DNA of 64,000 bases from Caulobacter radicis (GTDB lineage: Bacteria; Pseudomonadota; Alphaproteobacteria; Caulobacterales; Caulobacteraceae). The notes beneath the pieces were generated by a model. The model saw only the letters and a program-made list of their open reading frames with translations. It had not been told where the DNA came from and did not search any database. The stretch covers positions 1-64,000 of the forward strand of contig NZ_QDKO01000015.1 in the NCBI RefSeq assembly GCF_003094615.1, read 5' to 3'. The translations under genes and the position numbers were made by a program. Positions 35,472 to 45,400 of the stretch are shown here, piece by piece; positions within the stretch are counted from its first letter, which is position 1, and the number at the start of each line of letters is the position of its first letter.

Positions 35472-35970
35472 GGCGGCCCTCCGCCGTCCGACGCAGCGTC
35501 TGGGCCGCGCGGCTGTAATGTTTCTGCACCGCCTCGATCGACAGCTTGAGGTCCCGGGCGATCGCTTCGTAGGATTCCTCGCCGGCGCGTCGCCGAACGA
35601 AGACCTCGCGCCGCAACGGCGGCATGGCCTCCAAGGCCCTCTGGCACAGCCTCGACCGCTCGCTCATGTCCAGCGCCTCCAGCGGCGTGGCTTCGCCATG
35701 AATGGAAAGTTCCGCCGCTTCCAGGTCGTCGATCTGGACGTTGGCCGCACGCCGCGCCCGATCGACCAGGATGTTGCGCGCCGCGCGCATGGCGTAGAAC
35801 AGGGGATCGGCGATCAGCGTATCGCGCGCCCGCGCCAGGACGCGCAGGATCGCCTCCTGGGCGACGTCCTCGGCGTCGACCGCCGTAGCCAGGCGGCGGC
35901 GAACATAGGCCAGCAGGATCCGGTTCTGCGTCGCCAGCGCCCGCCCCACCTCCTGCTCGTTACCGATCAC
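35461..35970 (-). CDS. FecI-type ECF sigma factor of the phosphatase-receptor operon
   Basis: A 169-residue sigma factor starting with GTG 35970, which follows GAGGAGG. Region 2 is residues about 15-80 (LLAYVRRRLATAVDAEDVAQ, LFYAMRAARNILVDRARR), region 4 about 105-160 (ALEAMPPLRREVFVRRRAG, IARDLKLSIEAVQKHYSRA). It is the first gene of the sigma-FecR-receptor-phosphatase set, all on the minus strand with overlaps or short gaps. It is not closely similar in sequence to the sigma factor at 17263, so the two systems probably respond to different ligands. Confidence 0.92.
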   Translation of the reverse strand: MIGNEQEVGRALATQNRILLAYVRRRLATAVDAEDVAQEAILRVLARARDTLIADPLFYAMRAARNILVDRARRAANVQIDDLEAAELSIHGEATPLEALDMSERSRLCQRALEAMPPLRREVFVRRRAGEESYEAIARDLKLSIEAVQKHYSRAAQTLRRTAEGRHVD

Positions 35971-36170
35971 CCGCCACGCCTCCTCGACGGAGCGTGGCTA
36001 TAGGAGTCCTCCGTGACGGATCCGATGAGGTTCGATGTCGGTTTCATGGCGACGCCGGCAGCCAGCCATGTCCCGGCATGACGAAAGCCGAAGACTTTTG
36101 ACGTCGAGACATGACGAGTTTTTAATTTCAACAACCAAGACGCGAGCGCAGCTTCTGGTAGAAATGACGA

Positions 36171-37268
36171 ATGGAAGGGCTCCGCCGTCATCCCGCCTTG
36201 ACGCTCGCTGGTTTGATCTGGCTCGCCTACGCGACGCTGGAGACCTGGATAGCCTCGGGCGCATTCTGGATGGCCAGCCTCTGGGCTTTCCACGGACTGG
36301 CGCTGATGCTGGCGATGAAGGCCCTGCTCGACCGCGCCCCGCGAGAGACGGGATGGCGGCGGATCGCCCTGTTCATGGCCGCGCCGGCGGCGTTCGCGGT
36401 GTTGCAGACGGCGCTCGACATGCTGGCCACCCAGATGGTCGGACCGCTGTTGCTTGGCGGCGTCCAGGGGCCGCCGGGCGTCGTGGTCTCGCCCGTCGGC
36501 GTCGCCTTCGATTTCACCTTCAAGCTGAACCTGCGGGTCTATCTGTGGATCTTCGGCTTCTACGCCGCGGCCCTGGCCCTGATGGGCTCCGCGGCGGAGA
36601 CCTACGCGGCCCGCTTGAAGGCCGACCAGGCCGAGATCGAGGCCCTGCGCCTGCAGGTCAATCCTCACCTGTTGTTCAACAGCTTGAACTCGATCTCCGC
36701 CTTGATCCTTCAAGGCGACCACAGGCGAGCCGAGGTCATGACCCTGGGCCTGGCGCGGTTCTATCGCGGCAATCTCGCGGCCGGCGAAGCTGGTCTGGTG
36801 GCATTGGAAGAAGAGATCGAGGCGCTGGAGGCCTATGTCGACCTCGAAAAGCTCCGGCTTGACCGCCTGGTCCTCGAGGTCGACTGTCCAGACGCCTTGG
36901 CTGAAGCGAGGGTGCCCGTGCTGATCCTTCAGCCGCTCGTTGAGAACGCCATCAAGTACGGCGTGACCGGGGCCTCCGAGCCGACGCCCATTCGCCTTCG
37001 GGTCAGGTCGCAAGGCGACACCCTACGGATCGCGATCGAGAACCATCTTTCGGAGTATCCGGATACGGATGGCGCCGGCATCGGGCTGAGCAACGTCCGC
37101 AGCCGGCTGCGCAGCTATTTTCAGGACCGCGCCGCGATGGTCGCCGAGTCCAGCCCCGACCAGTGGCGCGTCACGCTGGTCCTGCCCCTTCTGCCGCAGG
37201 CGACGCAGCAGCAGGCGCCTAGCCGTACGATCGCTCATCTCCCCCTGGCCAGCGCCGCCGCCCGCTAG
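36171..37268 (+). CDS. LytS/YehU-type membrane sensor histidine kinase
   Basis: A 365-residue kinase. Four or so hydrophobic segments fill the first 145 residues (LTLAGLIWLAYATLE, SLWAFHGLALMLAMKALL, ALFMAAPAAFAVLQ, LWIFGFYAAALALMG). A short coiled linker precedes the His_kinase (LytS family) domain: ALRLQVNPHLLFNSLNSISA contains the phospho-accepting His, and the ATPase part has ILQPLVENAIKYG and GAGIGLSNVRSRL. It is convergent with the LytTR regulator at 37289, 20 bases apart, and is a paralogue of the kinase at 38083 (shared FGFYAAAL, the NPHLLFN/NPHFLFN box). No dedicated regulator is adjacent on its own strand. The region before it (35971-36170) holds no gene. Confidence 0.88.
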   Translation: MEGLRRHPALTLAGLIWLAYATLETWIASGAFWMASLWAFHGLALMLAMKALLDRAPRETGWRRIALFMAAPAAFAVLQTALDMLATQMVGPLLLGGVQGPPGVVVSPVGVAFDFTFKLNLRVYLWIFGFYAAALALMGSAAETYAARLKADQAEIEALRLQVNPHLLFNSLNSISALILQGDHRRAEVMTLGLARFYRGNLAAGEAGLVALEEEIEALEAYVDLEKLRLDRLVLEVDCPDALAEARVPVLILQPLVENAIKYGVTGASEPTPIRLRVRSQGDTLRIAIENHLSEYPDTDGAGIGLSNVRSRLRSYFQDRAAMVAESSPDQWRVTLVLPLLPQATQQQAPSRTIAHLPLASAAAR

Positions 37269-37288
37269 GCGACGACACGATGCTGGTC

Positions 37289-38080
37289 TCAGGCGCGGCT
37301 TTCGGCCGCCTCCCCGCCTGGACTGGCCAGACCCCCGCCCAGCCCGCGGAAAACCGCCGCCACGGCGCGAGCATAGGTGACGCCGACCCTGACGGCGGTG
37401 CCGTCCTTGAGGATGACGACGGAACCGGCGCGCCCCTGCCTGTTGATCTGCGCGACCGCCGTGCGCCGCACGAACGCCGACCGGCTCACCCGCACCATGG
37501 CCCCCTCGCCCAGTTGTCCAGCCAGGCTGTCCATGGTCGCGCGAAGGATATGCGAGCGGGTCGGCGTGTGCAGAAGCACATAGTCCCGGGAGGCTTCGAT
37601 CCAGTCGATCGTCGAGATCGGCACGCGGACCAGGCCGTCACGGTGCGGCGCCCAGATGCAGTCGAAAGCCTCCGCTACGGCCTCTTCGTTGTCGACGGCC
37701 GGTTGCGGCGCCTGCCCATCCCCGCTTCGCCTGCGGCGCGCACGGTCCAGCGCCGTGGCCAGCCGGTCGATCTCGACGGGCTTGAGCAGATAGTCGACCG
37801 CATCGACCTCGAAAGCCTGCAGCGCGAAATGATCGAAGGCGGTGACGAAGATCACCTCGACCTCCGGATCCCGGCTGAGCGCTCGCGCCAGCGACATCCC
37901 GCTCTGCCTGGGCATGCGGATATCCAGCAGGGCCAGGTCAGGCCGCAACGCCTCGATCAGCGCGGCCGCCTCCTCACCGTCGCGCGCCTCTCCGACGACC
38001 TCTATGCCTGGAAGATCGGCCAGCAAGGTCCGCAAGCGCACAAGGGCCAGGGGCTCATCGTCGGCAAGCAGGAGTTTCAT
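37289..38080 (-). CDS. LytTR-family response regulator
   Basis: A 263-residue regulator from ATG 38080 (MKLLLADDEPLALVRL). The receiver domain (about 1-120) shows the acidic pair DDE, the phospho-acceptor Asp in LALLDIRMP, the switch threonine in IFVTAFDHF and the Lys in YLLKPVEI. A C-terminal LytTR DNA-binding domain (about 150-250) has IDWIEASRDYVLLHT, LRATMDSLAGQLG and VRVSRSAFVRRTAVAQI. ATG lies two bases after the stop of the upstream kinase, so the pair is translationally coupled. It may also receive phosphate from the neighbouring kinase at 36171. Confidence 0.92.
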   Translation of the reverse strand: MKLLLADDEPLALVRLRTLLADLPGIEVVGEARDGEEAAALIEALRPDLALLDIRMPRQSGMSLARALSRDPEVEVIFVTAFDHFALQAFEVDAVDYLLKPVEIDRLATALDRARRRRSGDGQAPQPAVDNEEAVAEAFDCIWAPHRDGLVRVPISTIDWIEASRDYVLLHTPTRSHILRATMDSLAGQLGEGAMVRVSRSAFVRRTAVAQINRQGRAGSVVILKDGTAVRVGVTYARAVAAVFRGLGGGLASPGGEAAESRA

Positions 38081-38082
38081 GA

Positions 38083-39210
38083 TCAGGCCGCCGCTTCCAG
38101 ATCGCCTCGACGCAAGGGAATATGCAGGCGCGCGCTGAAGCCCTCGCCCAAGCGATGAACCTCGAGGCGACCGCTCGCGCCATAGATCACCTCGATACGC
38201 CGCGCGACGTTCTGCAATCCAATCCCCGGCCCGACGACGGCGCCGACCGGCGTCGCGCCATTCGCGCCGCCATCGATGATGCTCACCACGAGCGCCTCGT
38301 CCTGCTCCCGAGCCACGATCCGCAGGCTGCTGCGGCCCAAGGACGGGGTCAGGGCGTACTTGACGGCGTTCTCGACCAGCGGTTGCAGGATGAGGCTGGG
38401 CACCAGCGCGCTCTCCAGGCTGTTGGGGCAATCGATCTCGACATCCAGCGCGTAAGGGAACCGGACGCCCTCGACGTCGAGATAGGCCTCGATGAGCGTC
38501 AACTCATGGCGGAGCGCAATCAACTCGTCTTGGGCCGGCGTAAGCGAGGCGCGGAGGAAGCGACAAAGTCCCGCGATCATCAGCTCGGCCCGTCGCCCCT
38601 CGCCCGAGACGACCAGGGACGAGATGTTGTTGAGCGTGTTGAACAGGAAATGCGGATTGAGCTGGAAGCGAAGCATCTGCAACTGGGCGTCTCGCGCCAG
38701 TTCGCGCGCCTCCGCCAACTGCCGCGCATAGTCGGCGGAACGCCTGGCGTGGATGCTGGCCTTCTCGTGCATGGAAAACAGCTCCAGCGCGGCGGCGTAG
38801 AAGCCGAACAGCCAGACATAGATCAGGCAGTTCAAGGCGAAGGCCTCGAGCCTGAACGTCGAGACATGCCCCCCGAACATCGCGGGGGCCAGATTGCCGA
38901 GCCGTGTATCGATCAGGCTCTGCAACATCGCCACGGCGGTCGCCACGACGGCCAGGATCGCCCAGCGCGTGGACATCGATCTGGATCGCTCCAGGCGCTT
39001 GACCGCCGCCCAGACGGCCAGCGATCCCAGCATACCGGTCGTGGTGATCAGTCCCAACCAGACCGGCAGCCACCGGGGCAGGACGCCGCCATAGGCCACC
39101 AGCAGCGACGCGGTGAAGGTCAGCAGGCAGAAGAACCACATGCCGAGGGTCAGGTGCACCGTGGTGATCCTGGTTCCCCGGAAAGCTTCGGCGGCGGCCC
39201 TTTCCGGCAT
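38083..39210 (-). CDS. LytS/YehU-type sensor histidine kinase, partner of the LytTR regulator
   Basis: A 375-residue kinase with four likely membrane segments in the first 160 residues (FCLLTFTASLLVAYGG, WLGLITTTGMLGSLAVW, ILAVVATAVAMLQS, CLIYVWLFGFYAAALELF). A linker rich in charged residues leads to LRFQLNPHFLFNTLNNISSL with the conserved His. The ATPase domain has LILQPLVENAVKYA and GPGIGLQNVARRI. It forms an operon with the downstream regulator. The signal is unknown and no target gene is obvious next to it. Confidence 0.92.
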   Translation of the reverse strand: MPERAAAEAFRGTRITTVHLTLGMWFFCLLTFTASLLVAYGGVLPRWLPVWLGLITTTGMLGSLAVWAAVKRLERSRSMSTRWAILAVVATAVAMLQSLIDTRLGNLAPAMFGGHVSTFRLEAFALNCLIYVWLFGFYAAALELFSMHEKASIHARRSADYARQLAEARELARDAQLQMLRFQLNPHFLFNTLNNISSLVVSGEGRRAELMIAGLCRFLRASLTPAQDELIALRHELTLIEAYLDVEGVRFPYALDVEIDCPNSLESALVPSLILQPLVENAVKYALTPSLGRSSLRIVAREQDEALVVSIIDGGANGATPVGAVVGPGIGLQNVARRIEVIYGASGRLEVHRLGEGFSARLHIPLRRGDLEAAA

Positions 39211-39859
39211 TATCGGCGCCTTCCGGCTGGCCCGGCGTCGTCAGACCGCGAGGTCCGGCTCGCATCGCCGGTCGTCTTTCGCCAAGCGAAAGTCTCGCTA
39301 GCGCCGCTTGCGCTGCAAGGCGTGAAGGTCATCGCCAATGACACGGCTCGCTGTCCACGGCGCATCCGCGCGCCGACTACCCGAAGTTCGAGATTCAAAT
39401 AGCACTCCACCGCCGCGACAACTGAGACCGACGGCTGCATTGGTCGCAAACTCGACGCAGGCGGCGCCAACCCCATTGCTCCTCGCGGAATTGGCCTCCG
39501 GCGGCGGATCCAGCCGCTCGCCCCCCTTGAGAGGCCGGGCGGCCAAGCCCCTTGTCAACCAAGGATTGTGAACGGACCAGCGCCCTGGCCGCCCTCTTGC
39601 GGCGCCGGTCGGTGGACCAAGGCTTGGATTGCGGCCCCCGGTTTTCGGCGCTGTCGAGCCTTTCCGCCCTTGCGACGAACTTCGCCAATGGCGCGACCAA
39701 CGGCGGCGCCCGCCGCTAGCAGGGCCTTATCGCCACCGGCAGAATTGCATCCCTAAGACGAGCGAGCTGCCTGGATCGGACGATCCGCGGCCCGCTCGCG
39801 ATCACATTCTTTGTCGGCATGCGGCCTGGCCGCGTCCTTCCCGAGCTGGAACGCGATTG
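39211..39859. other. 650-base stretch without a recognised gene
   Basis: This is the gap between the kinase gene (minus) and the large plus-strand cluster, so it must hold promoters for both. Small open frames exist on both strands, but none encodes a protein I recognise or has a good ribosome site. Base composition is slightly less GC-skewed at third positions than in the neighbours, compatible with non-coding DNA or decayed sequence at the edge of an acquired segment. No integrase, att repeat or tRNA is visible here. Confidence 0.5.
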
Positions 39860-42412
39860 ATGCTGAGTGCCCGCCTGGAAAGCCTGCCGCTGGTCGTGTG
39901 CGGTCCAATCCTCCGCCGCACCGACGACCAGTCGGTGACCGTCTGGGTCGCCCTGAGGAAGGCGCGCACGGTCCGGCTCGAGGTCTATGCGGAAACGCAG
40001 GGCGGCGGCTGGAACGACACGGTCCTGCACGGCGAGGCCAACACCGCCAGGGTCGGCGACAACCTGCACATCCTGGCGATCACCGCCAAGGGCGGCCCTC
40101 TCTCCTGGGGCAAGCGATACGCCTACAATCTGTTCTTCGCGGAAATCGCGGACGCGGCGCCAGACGACGCTGGTGTCGGCGAACTGTTCGCACCGGCATA
40201 CGGCGGACGAACCGGCGTCGTCGCCGCGTCGGCCGCCACGGCCAAGGCGATGCTCACCTACGCCCCGGACGGCCCGAGCCTGCCCAGCTTCGTCCTGCCG
40301 CCGGGCCCGTCCGGCGCGGACGACCCTCACCCACTGAACGGCCTGCGGATCGTCCACGGCTCGTGCCGCAAGGCCCACGGCCAGGGCGAGGACGCCCTGC
40401 CGACCCTGGACGACATGATCCAGGCCTCGCTGGGGTCCGGCGCCGCAGCGCCGCGCCCTCACATGCTGCTGCTCACTGGGGACCAGATCTATGCCGACGA
40501 CGTCGCCGACGCCCTGCTGGCGCTGCTGATCGACGCTGGCCGGACGCTGGTGGGATGGCCGGTCGAGGCCGAGAACAAGACCCTTCCCGGACCGGGGTTC
40601 AGGTCGGATTTCGCCAAGGCCATTGGCCTTACCGCCATGAAGGGTCTGAGCCTCGACGGCTGGACGGCGGCCAAGAGCCACCTGATGCGCTTCAGCGAGT
40701 TCGCGGCGATGTATCTCTTCGCCTGGTCCGACGTGCTCTGGCCTGCCGCCGACCAGACGCCCACCCTGGAGCAGGTGTTCGCCAATCTTACCGCCAAGCA
40801 GCGGGAGGAAAGAGCCGAGCTGTTCACGAAGGAGCGTGAAAGTCTCCTGGGCTATCGCGCCACCCTTCCGAAGGTGCGCCGGGCGCTGGCCAACACGCCC
40901 ACCTACATGATCTTCGACGACCACGAGGTGACCGACGACTGGAACCTGACCCGCCATTGGGAACGGCAGGTCTACCAGCGGGACAATGTCGGCGGACAGC
41001 GTCACGTACTGAACGGCCTGCTCGCCTACGCCCTGTTCCAGGCTTGGGGAAACACCCCCGAACAGTTCGAGACCAAGGGCTCAGAGACGCCGGGCGGCAA
41101 GCTGCTCAAGGCGCTGGCGCTTTGGCGCGGTCATCCCGGCGAGGCGCACGAGGCGACGATCGGCGCCTGCCTCAACATACCCGTCTATGACGGTCCTCGG
41201 CGTGCGCCCATCCCGGCCTACGAGGACACCCTGCACTGGCACTACGACATCCAGACTCCGGGCTTCCAGTGCCTGGTCCTGGACACGCGCACCATGCGCG
41301 GATTTCCGGGCGGGCCCGACGACTCGCCGGACATGCTCGACGACCTCGGCTTCGAGCGGCAGATCCGCGGGGCGCGCCGTCCATCTCCGCCGGCCGACAT
41401 GACGATGATCGTGGCCACCACGAACGTCATCAGCGAACCGCTGACCGAAGCGGCTGTGGAAATCGCGGGCAAACTCCACTCTGTGCTGGCCGATCGCGGC
41501 GACGCCTGGACCGGCCAGACCCCGGCCTTCGAGCGGCTGCTGGTCGAGCTGGCCTACCGGACGGCGCCCGCGTCCGCGTCCGAAACGCACCGCAGGGCCC
41601 ATTTCGCGATCGCCACGGGCGACATCCACTACGGCTTCGCCGTTCGGGGACAGTATTGGGCCGAAAAGGGCGGCTATCGCCCCGCCGACGCACCGTGGAA
41701 CGACGGCGGCCAACTGGAGATGGTCTTCGCGGAGTTCACCGCCAGCCCCTTCCACAATCAGGACGACAAGACCGACAAGCTGCACAACTACGCCTTCGGC
41801 ACGGTCGCGGACGTGCAGCTCCTCAGAAGCCTGATGAGCGCCTCCTGGATCGGATGGCGCAAGCCGCCGAGGGCCGCCGACCTGGACATCAAGCCGGAGC
41901 AGCCTTCGAGCCTGGATCAGTTGTTCCCGATCCCCGCGTGGAAAAAGCTGATGGCCGAGGTGCGCAAGTACCGCGCGCGCCGGCGCCAGGAGCTCCTGGT
42001 GAAGAAGCCGGCGCTGCTACGGCTGGACGGCCTTCCCGAAGGATCCGTGGTCCGCAAGGCGCCGGACTGGGCCTACCGGCTCGACTTCATCATGGATGAA
42101 ACGCCCTCGCTGAAGGACGCCTCGATCCCGCCGGCCACGCAGGCCGACCAGGCGCGCGCGTTCCAGATGGACGCCCTGACCGAAGCCCACGTCAAGTACG
42201 CCGACAAAGGCGCCGGCCGCATCCTCGTGGGGCGCAACAACATCGGCGAGATCCGCTTCGAGTGGCCGGCCAGCGACAAAAAGGCGCTCGTCCAGAAGCT
42301 CTGGTGGCGGCTGGTCGACGGCGCGGTTCCCCAGCCCCTGACCGAGTATCGCGTGCCGTTCGGCTTCCAGGAGCCCGCCTTCCCCAAACCTGCCTACCCC
42401 GGTGAACAGTGA
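39860..42412 (+). CDS. PhoD-like metallophosphatase, cytoplasmic form
   Basis: An 850-residue protein from ATG 39860 (MLSARLESLPLVVCGPILRR). An N-terminal beta domain of about 150 residues (TDDQSVTVWVALRKARTVRL) is as in PhoD proteins, followed by the metallophosphatase domain. Metal-binding marks: VHGSCRKAH near 168, LLLTGDQIYADDV near 203, MIFDDHEVTDDWNL near 352 and ATGDIHYGF near 587. There is no signal peptide, in contrast to classical Tat-exported PhoD. A long segment (about 215-345) inserted between the second and third motifs and a basic C-terminal extension make it longer than usual. Its TGA overlaps the next ATG by one base, so it is coupled to the four giant proteins and is probably the enzymatic component of the cluster. 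Confidence 0.85.
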   Translation: MLSARLESLPLVVCGPILRRTDDQSVTVWVALRKARTVRLEVYAETQGGGWNDTVLHGEANTARVGDNLHILAITAKGGPLSWGKRYAYNLFFAEIADAAPDDAGVGELFAPAYGGRTGVVAASAATAKAMLTYAPDGPSLPSFVLPPGPSGADDPHPLNGLRIVHGSCRKAHGQGEDALPTLDDMIQASLGSGAAAPRPHMLLLTGDQIYADDVADALLALLIDAGRTLVGWPVEAENKTLPGPGFRSDFAKAIGLTAMKGLSLDGWTAAKSHLMRFSEFAAMYLFAWSDVLWPAADQTPTLEQVFANLTAKQREERAELFTKERESLLGYRATLPKVRRALANTPTYMIFDDHEVTDDWNLTRHWERQVYQRDNVGGQRHVLNGLLAYALFQAWGNTPEQFETKGSETPGGKLLKALALWRGHPGEAHEATIGACLNIPVYDGPRRAPIPAYEDTLHWHYDIQTPGFQCLVLDTRTMRGFPGGPDDSPDMLDDLGFERQIRGARRPSPPADMTMIVATTNVISEPLTEAAVEIAGKLHSVLADRGDAWTGQTPAFERLLVELAYRTAPASASETHRRAHFAIATGDIHYGFAVRGQYWAEKGGYRPADAPWNDGGQLEMVFAEFTASPFHNQDDKTDKLHNYAFGTVADVQLLRSLMSASWIGWRKPPRAADLDIKPEQPSSLDQLFPIPAWKKLMAEVRKYRARRRQELLVKKPALLRLDGLPEGSVVRKAPDWAYRLDFIMDETPSLKDASIPPATQADQARAFQMDALTEAHVKYADKGAGRILVGRNNIGEIRFEWPASDKKALVQKLWWRLVDGAVPQPLTEYRVPFGFQEPAFPKPAYPGEQ

Positions 42413-45400
42413 TGGAAGCCAATTTTCAGAAGCTGCTCCTCGAGGAGATCTCGCGCCTGTTCGAGCCGCTGGTCACGGCCGCCGGCAACGTCGGCTACCG
42501 GCGCGCCCTATTCGGGGAAGTGGGCTGGAACCTCGCCGCACTGCCCGGCGTCGAGGAGGGCCTGGCGCAAAAGCTTGAGGTTCTGGTCGAGGCGCACGCC
42601 ACCATCTCCACGCTGATCAACGACCCGCCCGAAAGCCTGCCGGAACTGAAGGCGACCTTCGAGGCGCTGAAACCGCTGATCGCCGCGGCCAGGTCCCTGA
42701 AGACCGCGTTCGACGAGGTGGTGGCGGTCGCGCCCCATCTGGACGACCTTCTCGAAGAGCTGCTGCACCAGTTGCTGCTGATCTATCTGCAGCGTTGGCG
42801 CCCTCGCCTGTATCAGGCGGCGGACCTGCTGACGCTGATCGAGGTCTCGCCCACCTTCGAGCCGCCGCAGCAGGTCAAGAACGGCGAAGGCCAGGTGATC
42901 ATCGCGCCGCACCAGCCCAGGCGAGTGCGCTTCGACAGGCTGGGTCCGCTGTTCAGCGATCCCGCCGCGGTGCTCGGCGAGCACTATCTGCCCAACGGCC
43001 TGGCGACCAAGGAGGACGTCGCCGCGGCCTCCGGCCTGATCTTCCCGATGCTGGCGCGCGTCCTCCAGGAAATCGGGATGCGGGCCGTCTACGGCGTCGC
43101 GCCGGGGGCGGAGGTGGATCTCGGCCAGGCCGACCCCGACCTGATCCGCCGCCTGCTCTTCGTCTCCACCCGCGCCCCGGTCGGGCCGTCGGCCGCGCTG
43201 GGCGCCTCGCTCCTGATGCTCTCGAAGGAAGAAGGCGGTCCCGGGCTGGCGGTGTCTCCCCGAGGGGCTGCGAGCTTCAACGCCAAGCTCTCCGGCTGGG
43301 ATCTGGAGCTGACGACGGAAGGGACGCCGGGCAGCTTCGTCTTCGGCCCCGAGGGCGTGGCGATGGCCAACGACGGAGCCGGCCTGAAGGTGGCGGCCAG
43401 GCTTCAGAAGACCCGGTACGAGGACGAGGAAGCGCCCCTGTTGATCGGCAGCGTCAAGGGCACGCGGCTGGAAGCCAACCACCTCAGCGTCGGCGCCGCT
43501 TTCGCTGTCGGCTTTGGCGAGGATCCCGATATCTCGATCAGCGCGGAAGCCGGCGAAGCGGCCCTGGTGCTGTGCGCCGGCGATGGCGACGGCTTCCTGC
43601 AAGAGGTGCTGCCCGACGAGATTCGCGTGCCTTTCGCCCTCGGCGTGGAATGGTCGCGCGCCGGCGGGCTGCGGCTGAAGGGCGGCGCGGGGCTGGAGAC
43701 CAATCTAGCGATCAAGAAGTCGTTCGGCGGGGTTCTGGACATCGACACCCTGCACTTCGGGATGCGGGCGGACGAGACCGGCCTTTCGGCGCAGGCGTCG
43801 GTCAGCGCCAAGGCGCACATCGGTCCGATCACCGCCGTGGTGGAGCAGATCGGCGTCGAGGCCCGGTTGACCCCTGCCCCCGCCGGACAGGTCGGCGCGC
43901 TCGGCCCGCTCGACGTGGACATCAACTTCAAGCCGCCCGCGGGGGTGGGCCTGGACATCAAGGCCGGGCCGGTCACCGGCGGCGGCTACCTGTTCTTCGA
44001 CCCCGCCAAGGCGCAATACGCCGGCGCGCTGCAACTGGAGCTGGGCGGCAAGATCGCCCTGGGCGCGGTGGGCCTGCTCACCACCAGGATGCCCGATGGC
44101 GAGAAGGGCTTTTCGCTGTTCGTGCTGATCTCGGCGGAGTTCCCGCCGATGCAGCTCGGCTACGGCTTCACGCTCAATGGCGTGGGCGGGCTGATCGGGG
44201 TCAACCGGACCGCCAACACCGACGTCCTGCGCGCCGGCATCCGCACCGGCGGTCTCGGCTCTGTGCTGTTCCCCAAGGACCCGGCCAGGAACGCGCCGCA
44301 GATCATCTCCAACCTGAACGCCGCGTTCCCGGCCGCGGCCGACCGGGTGCTGATCGGACCCATGGCCAAGCTCGGCTGGGGTACGCCCAGGATCCTGACG
44401 CTCGACCTGGGGCTGGTGCTGGAAATGCCATCGCCGGTGCGCCTGCTGCTGCTGGGCCGCCTGCGCGCGATCCTTCCCAGCGAGGACAAGCCCCTGGTGC
44501 GCCTGCAGATGGATGCGCTCGGCGTGCTGGATTTCGAGCGCCGCGAGGTCTCTCTCGACGCGACGCTCTACGACTCCAAGCTGCTGGAATTCGCCCTGAC
44601 CGGCGACATGGCGCTGCGCGCCAGCTGGGGCGCCAATCCGAACTTCCTGCTGGCCGTCGGCGGCTTCAACCCGCGTTACCGGCCGCCGGCCGCCTTCCCC
44701 AAGCTCAACCGCGTGGCCCTCAGCCTGGACCAGGGGTCGAACCTCAAGCTGAGGCTCGAGACCTATCTGGCGTTGACTTCCAACACCGCCCAGTTCGGCG
44801 CCCGCGCGGACCTGCACGTCGCGGCCGCCGGCTTCACCGTCGACGCCTATCTCTACTTCGACGCGCTCTTCCAGTTCGAGCCCTTCGCCTTCGTGGTCGA
44901 CCTGGGGGCGATGGCGGCCCTGAAATACAAGGGCCGCAACCTGGTCGGCGTGAAGTTCGACATGAACCTCAGCGGCCCCTCGCCGTGGCATGTCCGCGGC
45001 AAGGCCTCGATCGAGGTCCTGTTCTTCGACGTCACGGTGGACTTCGATCACACCTTCGGCCGCCGCCAGGCGCCCGCGACGCCGGCCGTCACCTACATCC
45101 GCCCCCTGCTTCTGGAGGCCCTGCGCGACCCCCGCAACTGGAGCGGGCTGACGGTCAGCCACCCGCTGGTGCGCCTGCGCGACCCGGGCAAGGCCGAGGG
45201 CGAGCTCCTGCTACATCCCCTGGCCGCCCTCAACGTCAGCCAGCGGGTTGCGCCGCTGGATCGGGACATCACTCGCTTTGGCGCCAACACCCCCGGCGAC
45301 GGCGGGCGCTACACCCTGGAGATGGTCGCCCCCGACGGGGGAGCGATCGATGGCCGCGTCGAGGTCACGCCGGTGCAGGACGCCTTCGCCCCTGCGCAGT

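Noticed and set aside
36078..36170. Three ATGACGA direct repeats before the LytS-type kinase gene
   Set aside because: The spacing is irregular (33 and 53 bases), the motif is short and overlaps the start codon context, and it does not fit the known LytTR site pattern.
39211..39859. A possible decayed gene or integrase remnant before the giant cluster
   Set aside because: No conserved motif was found in any frame; it is reported only as a gene-free stretch.
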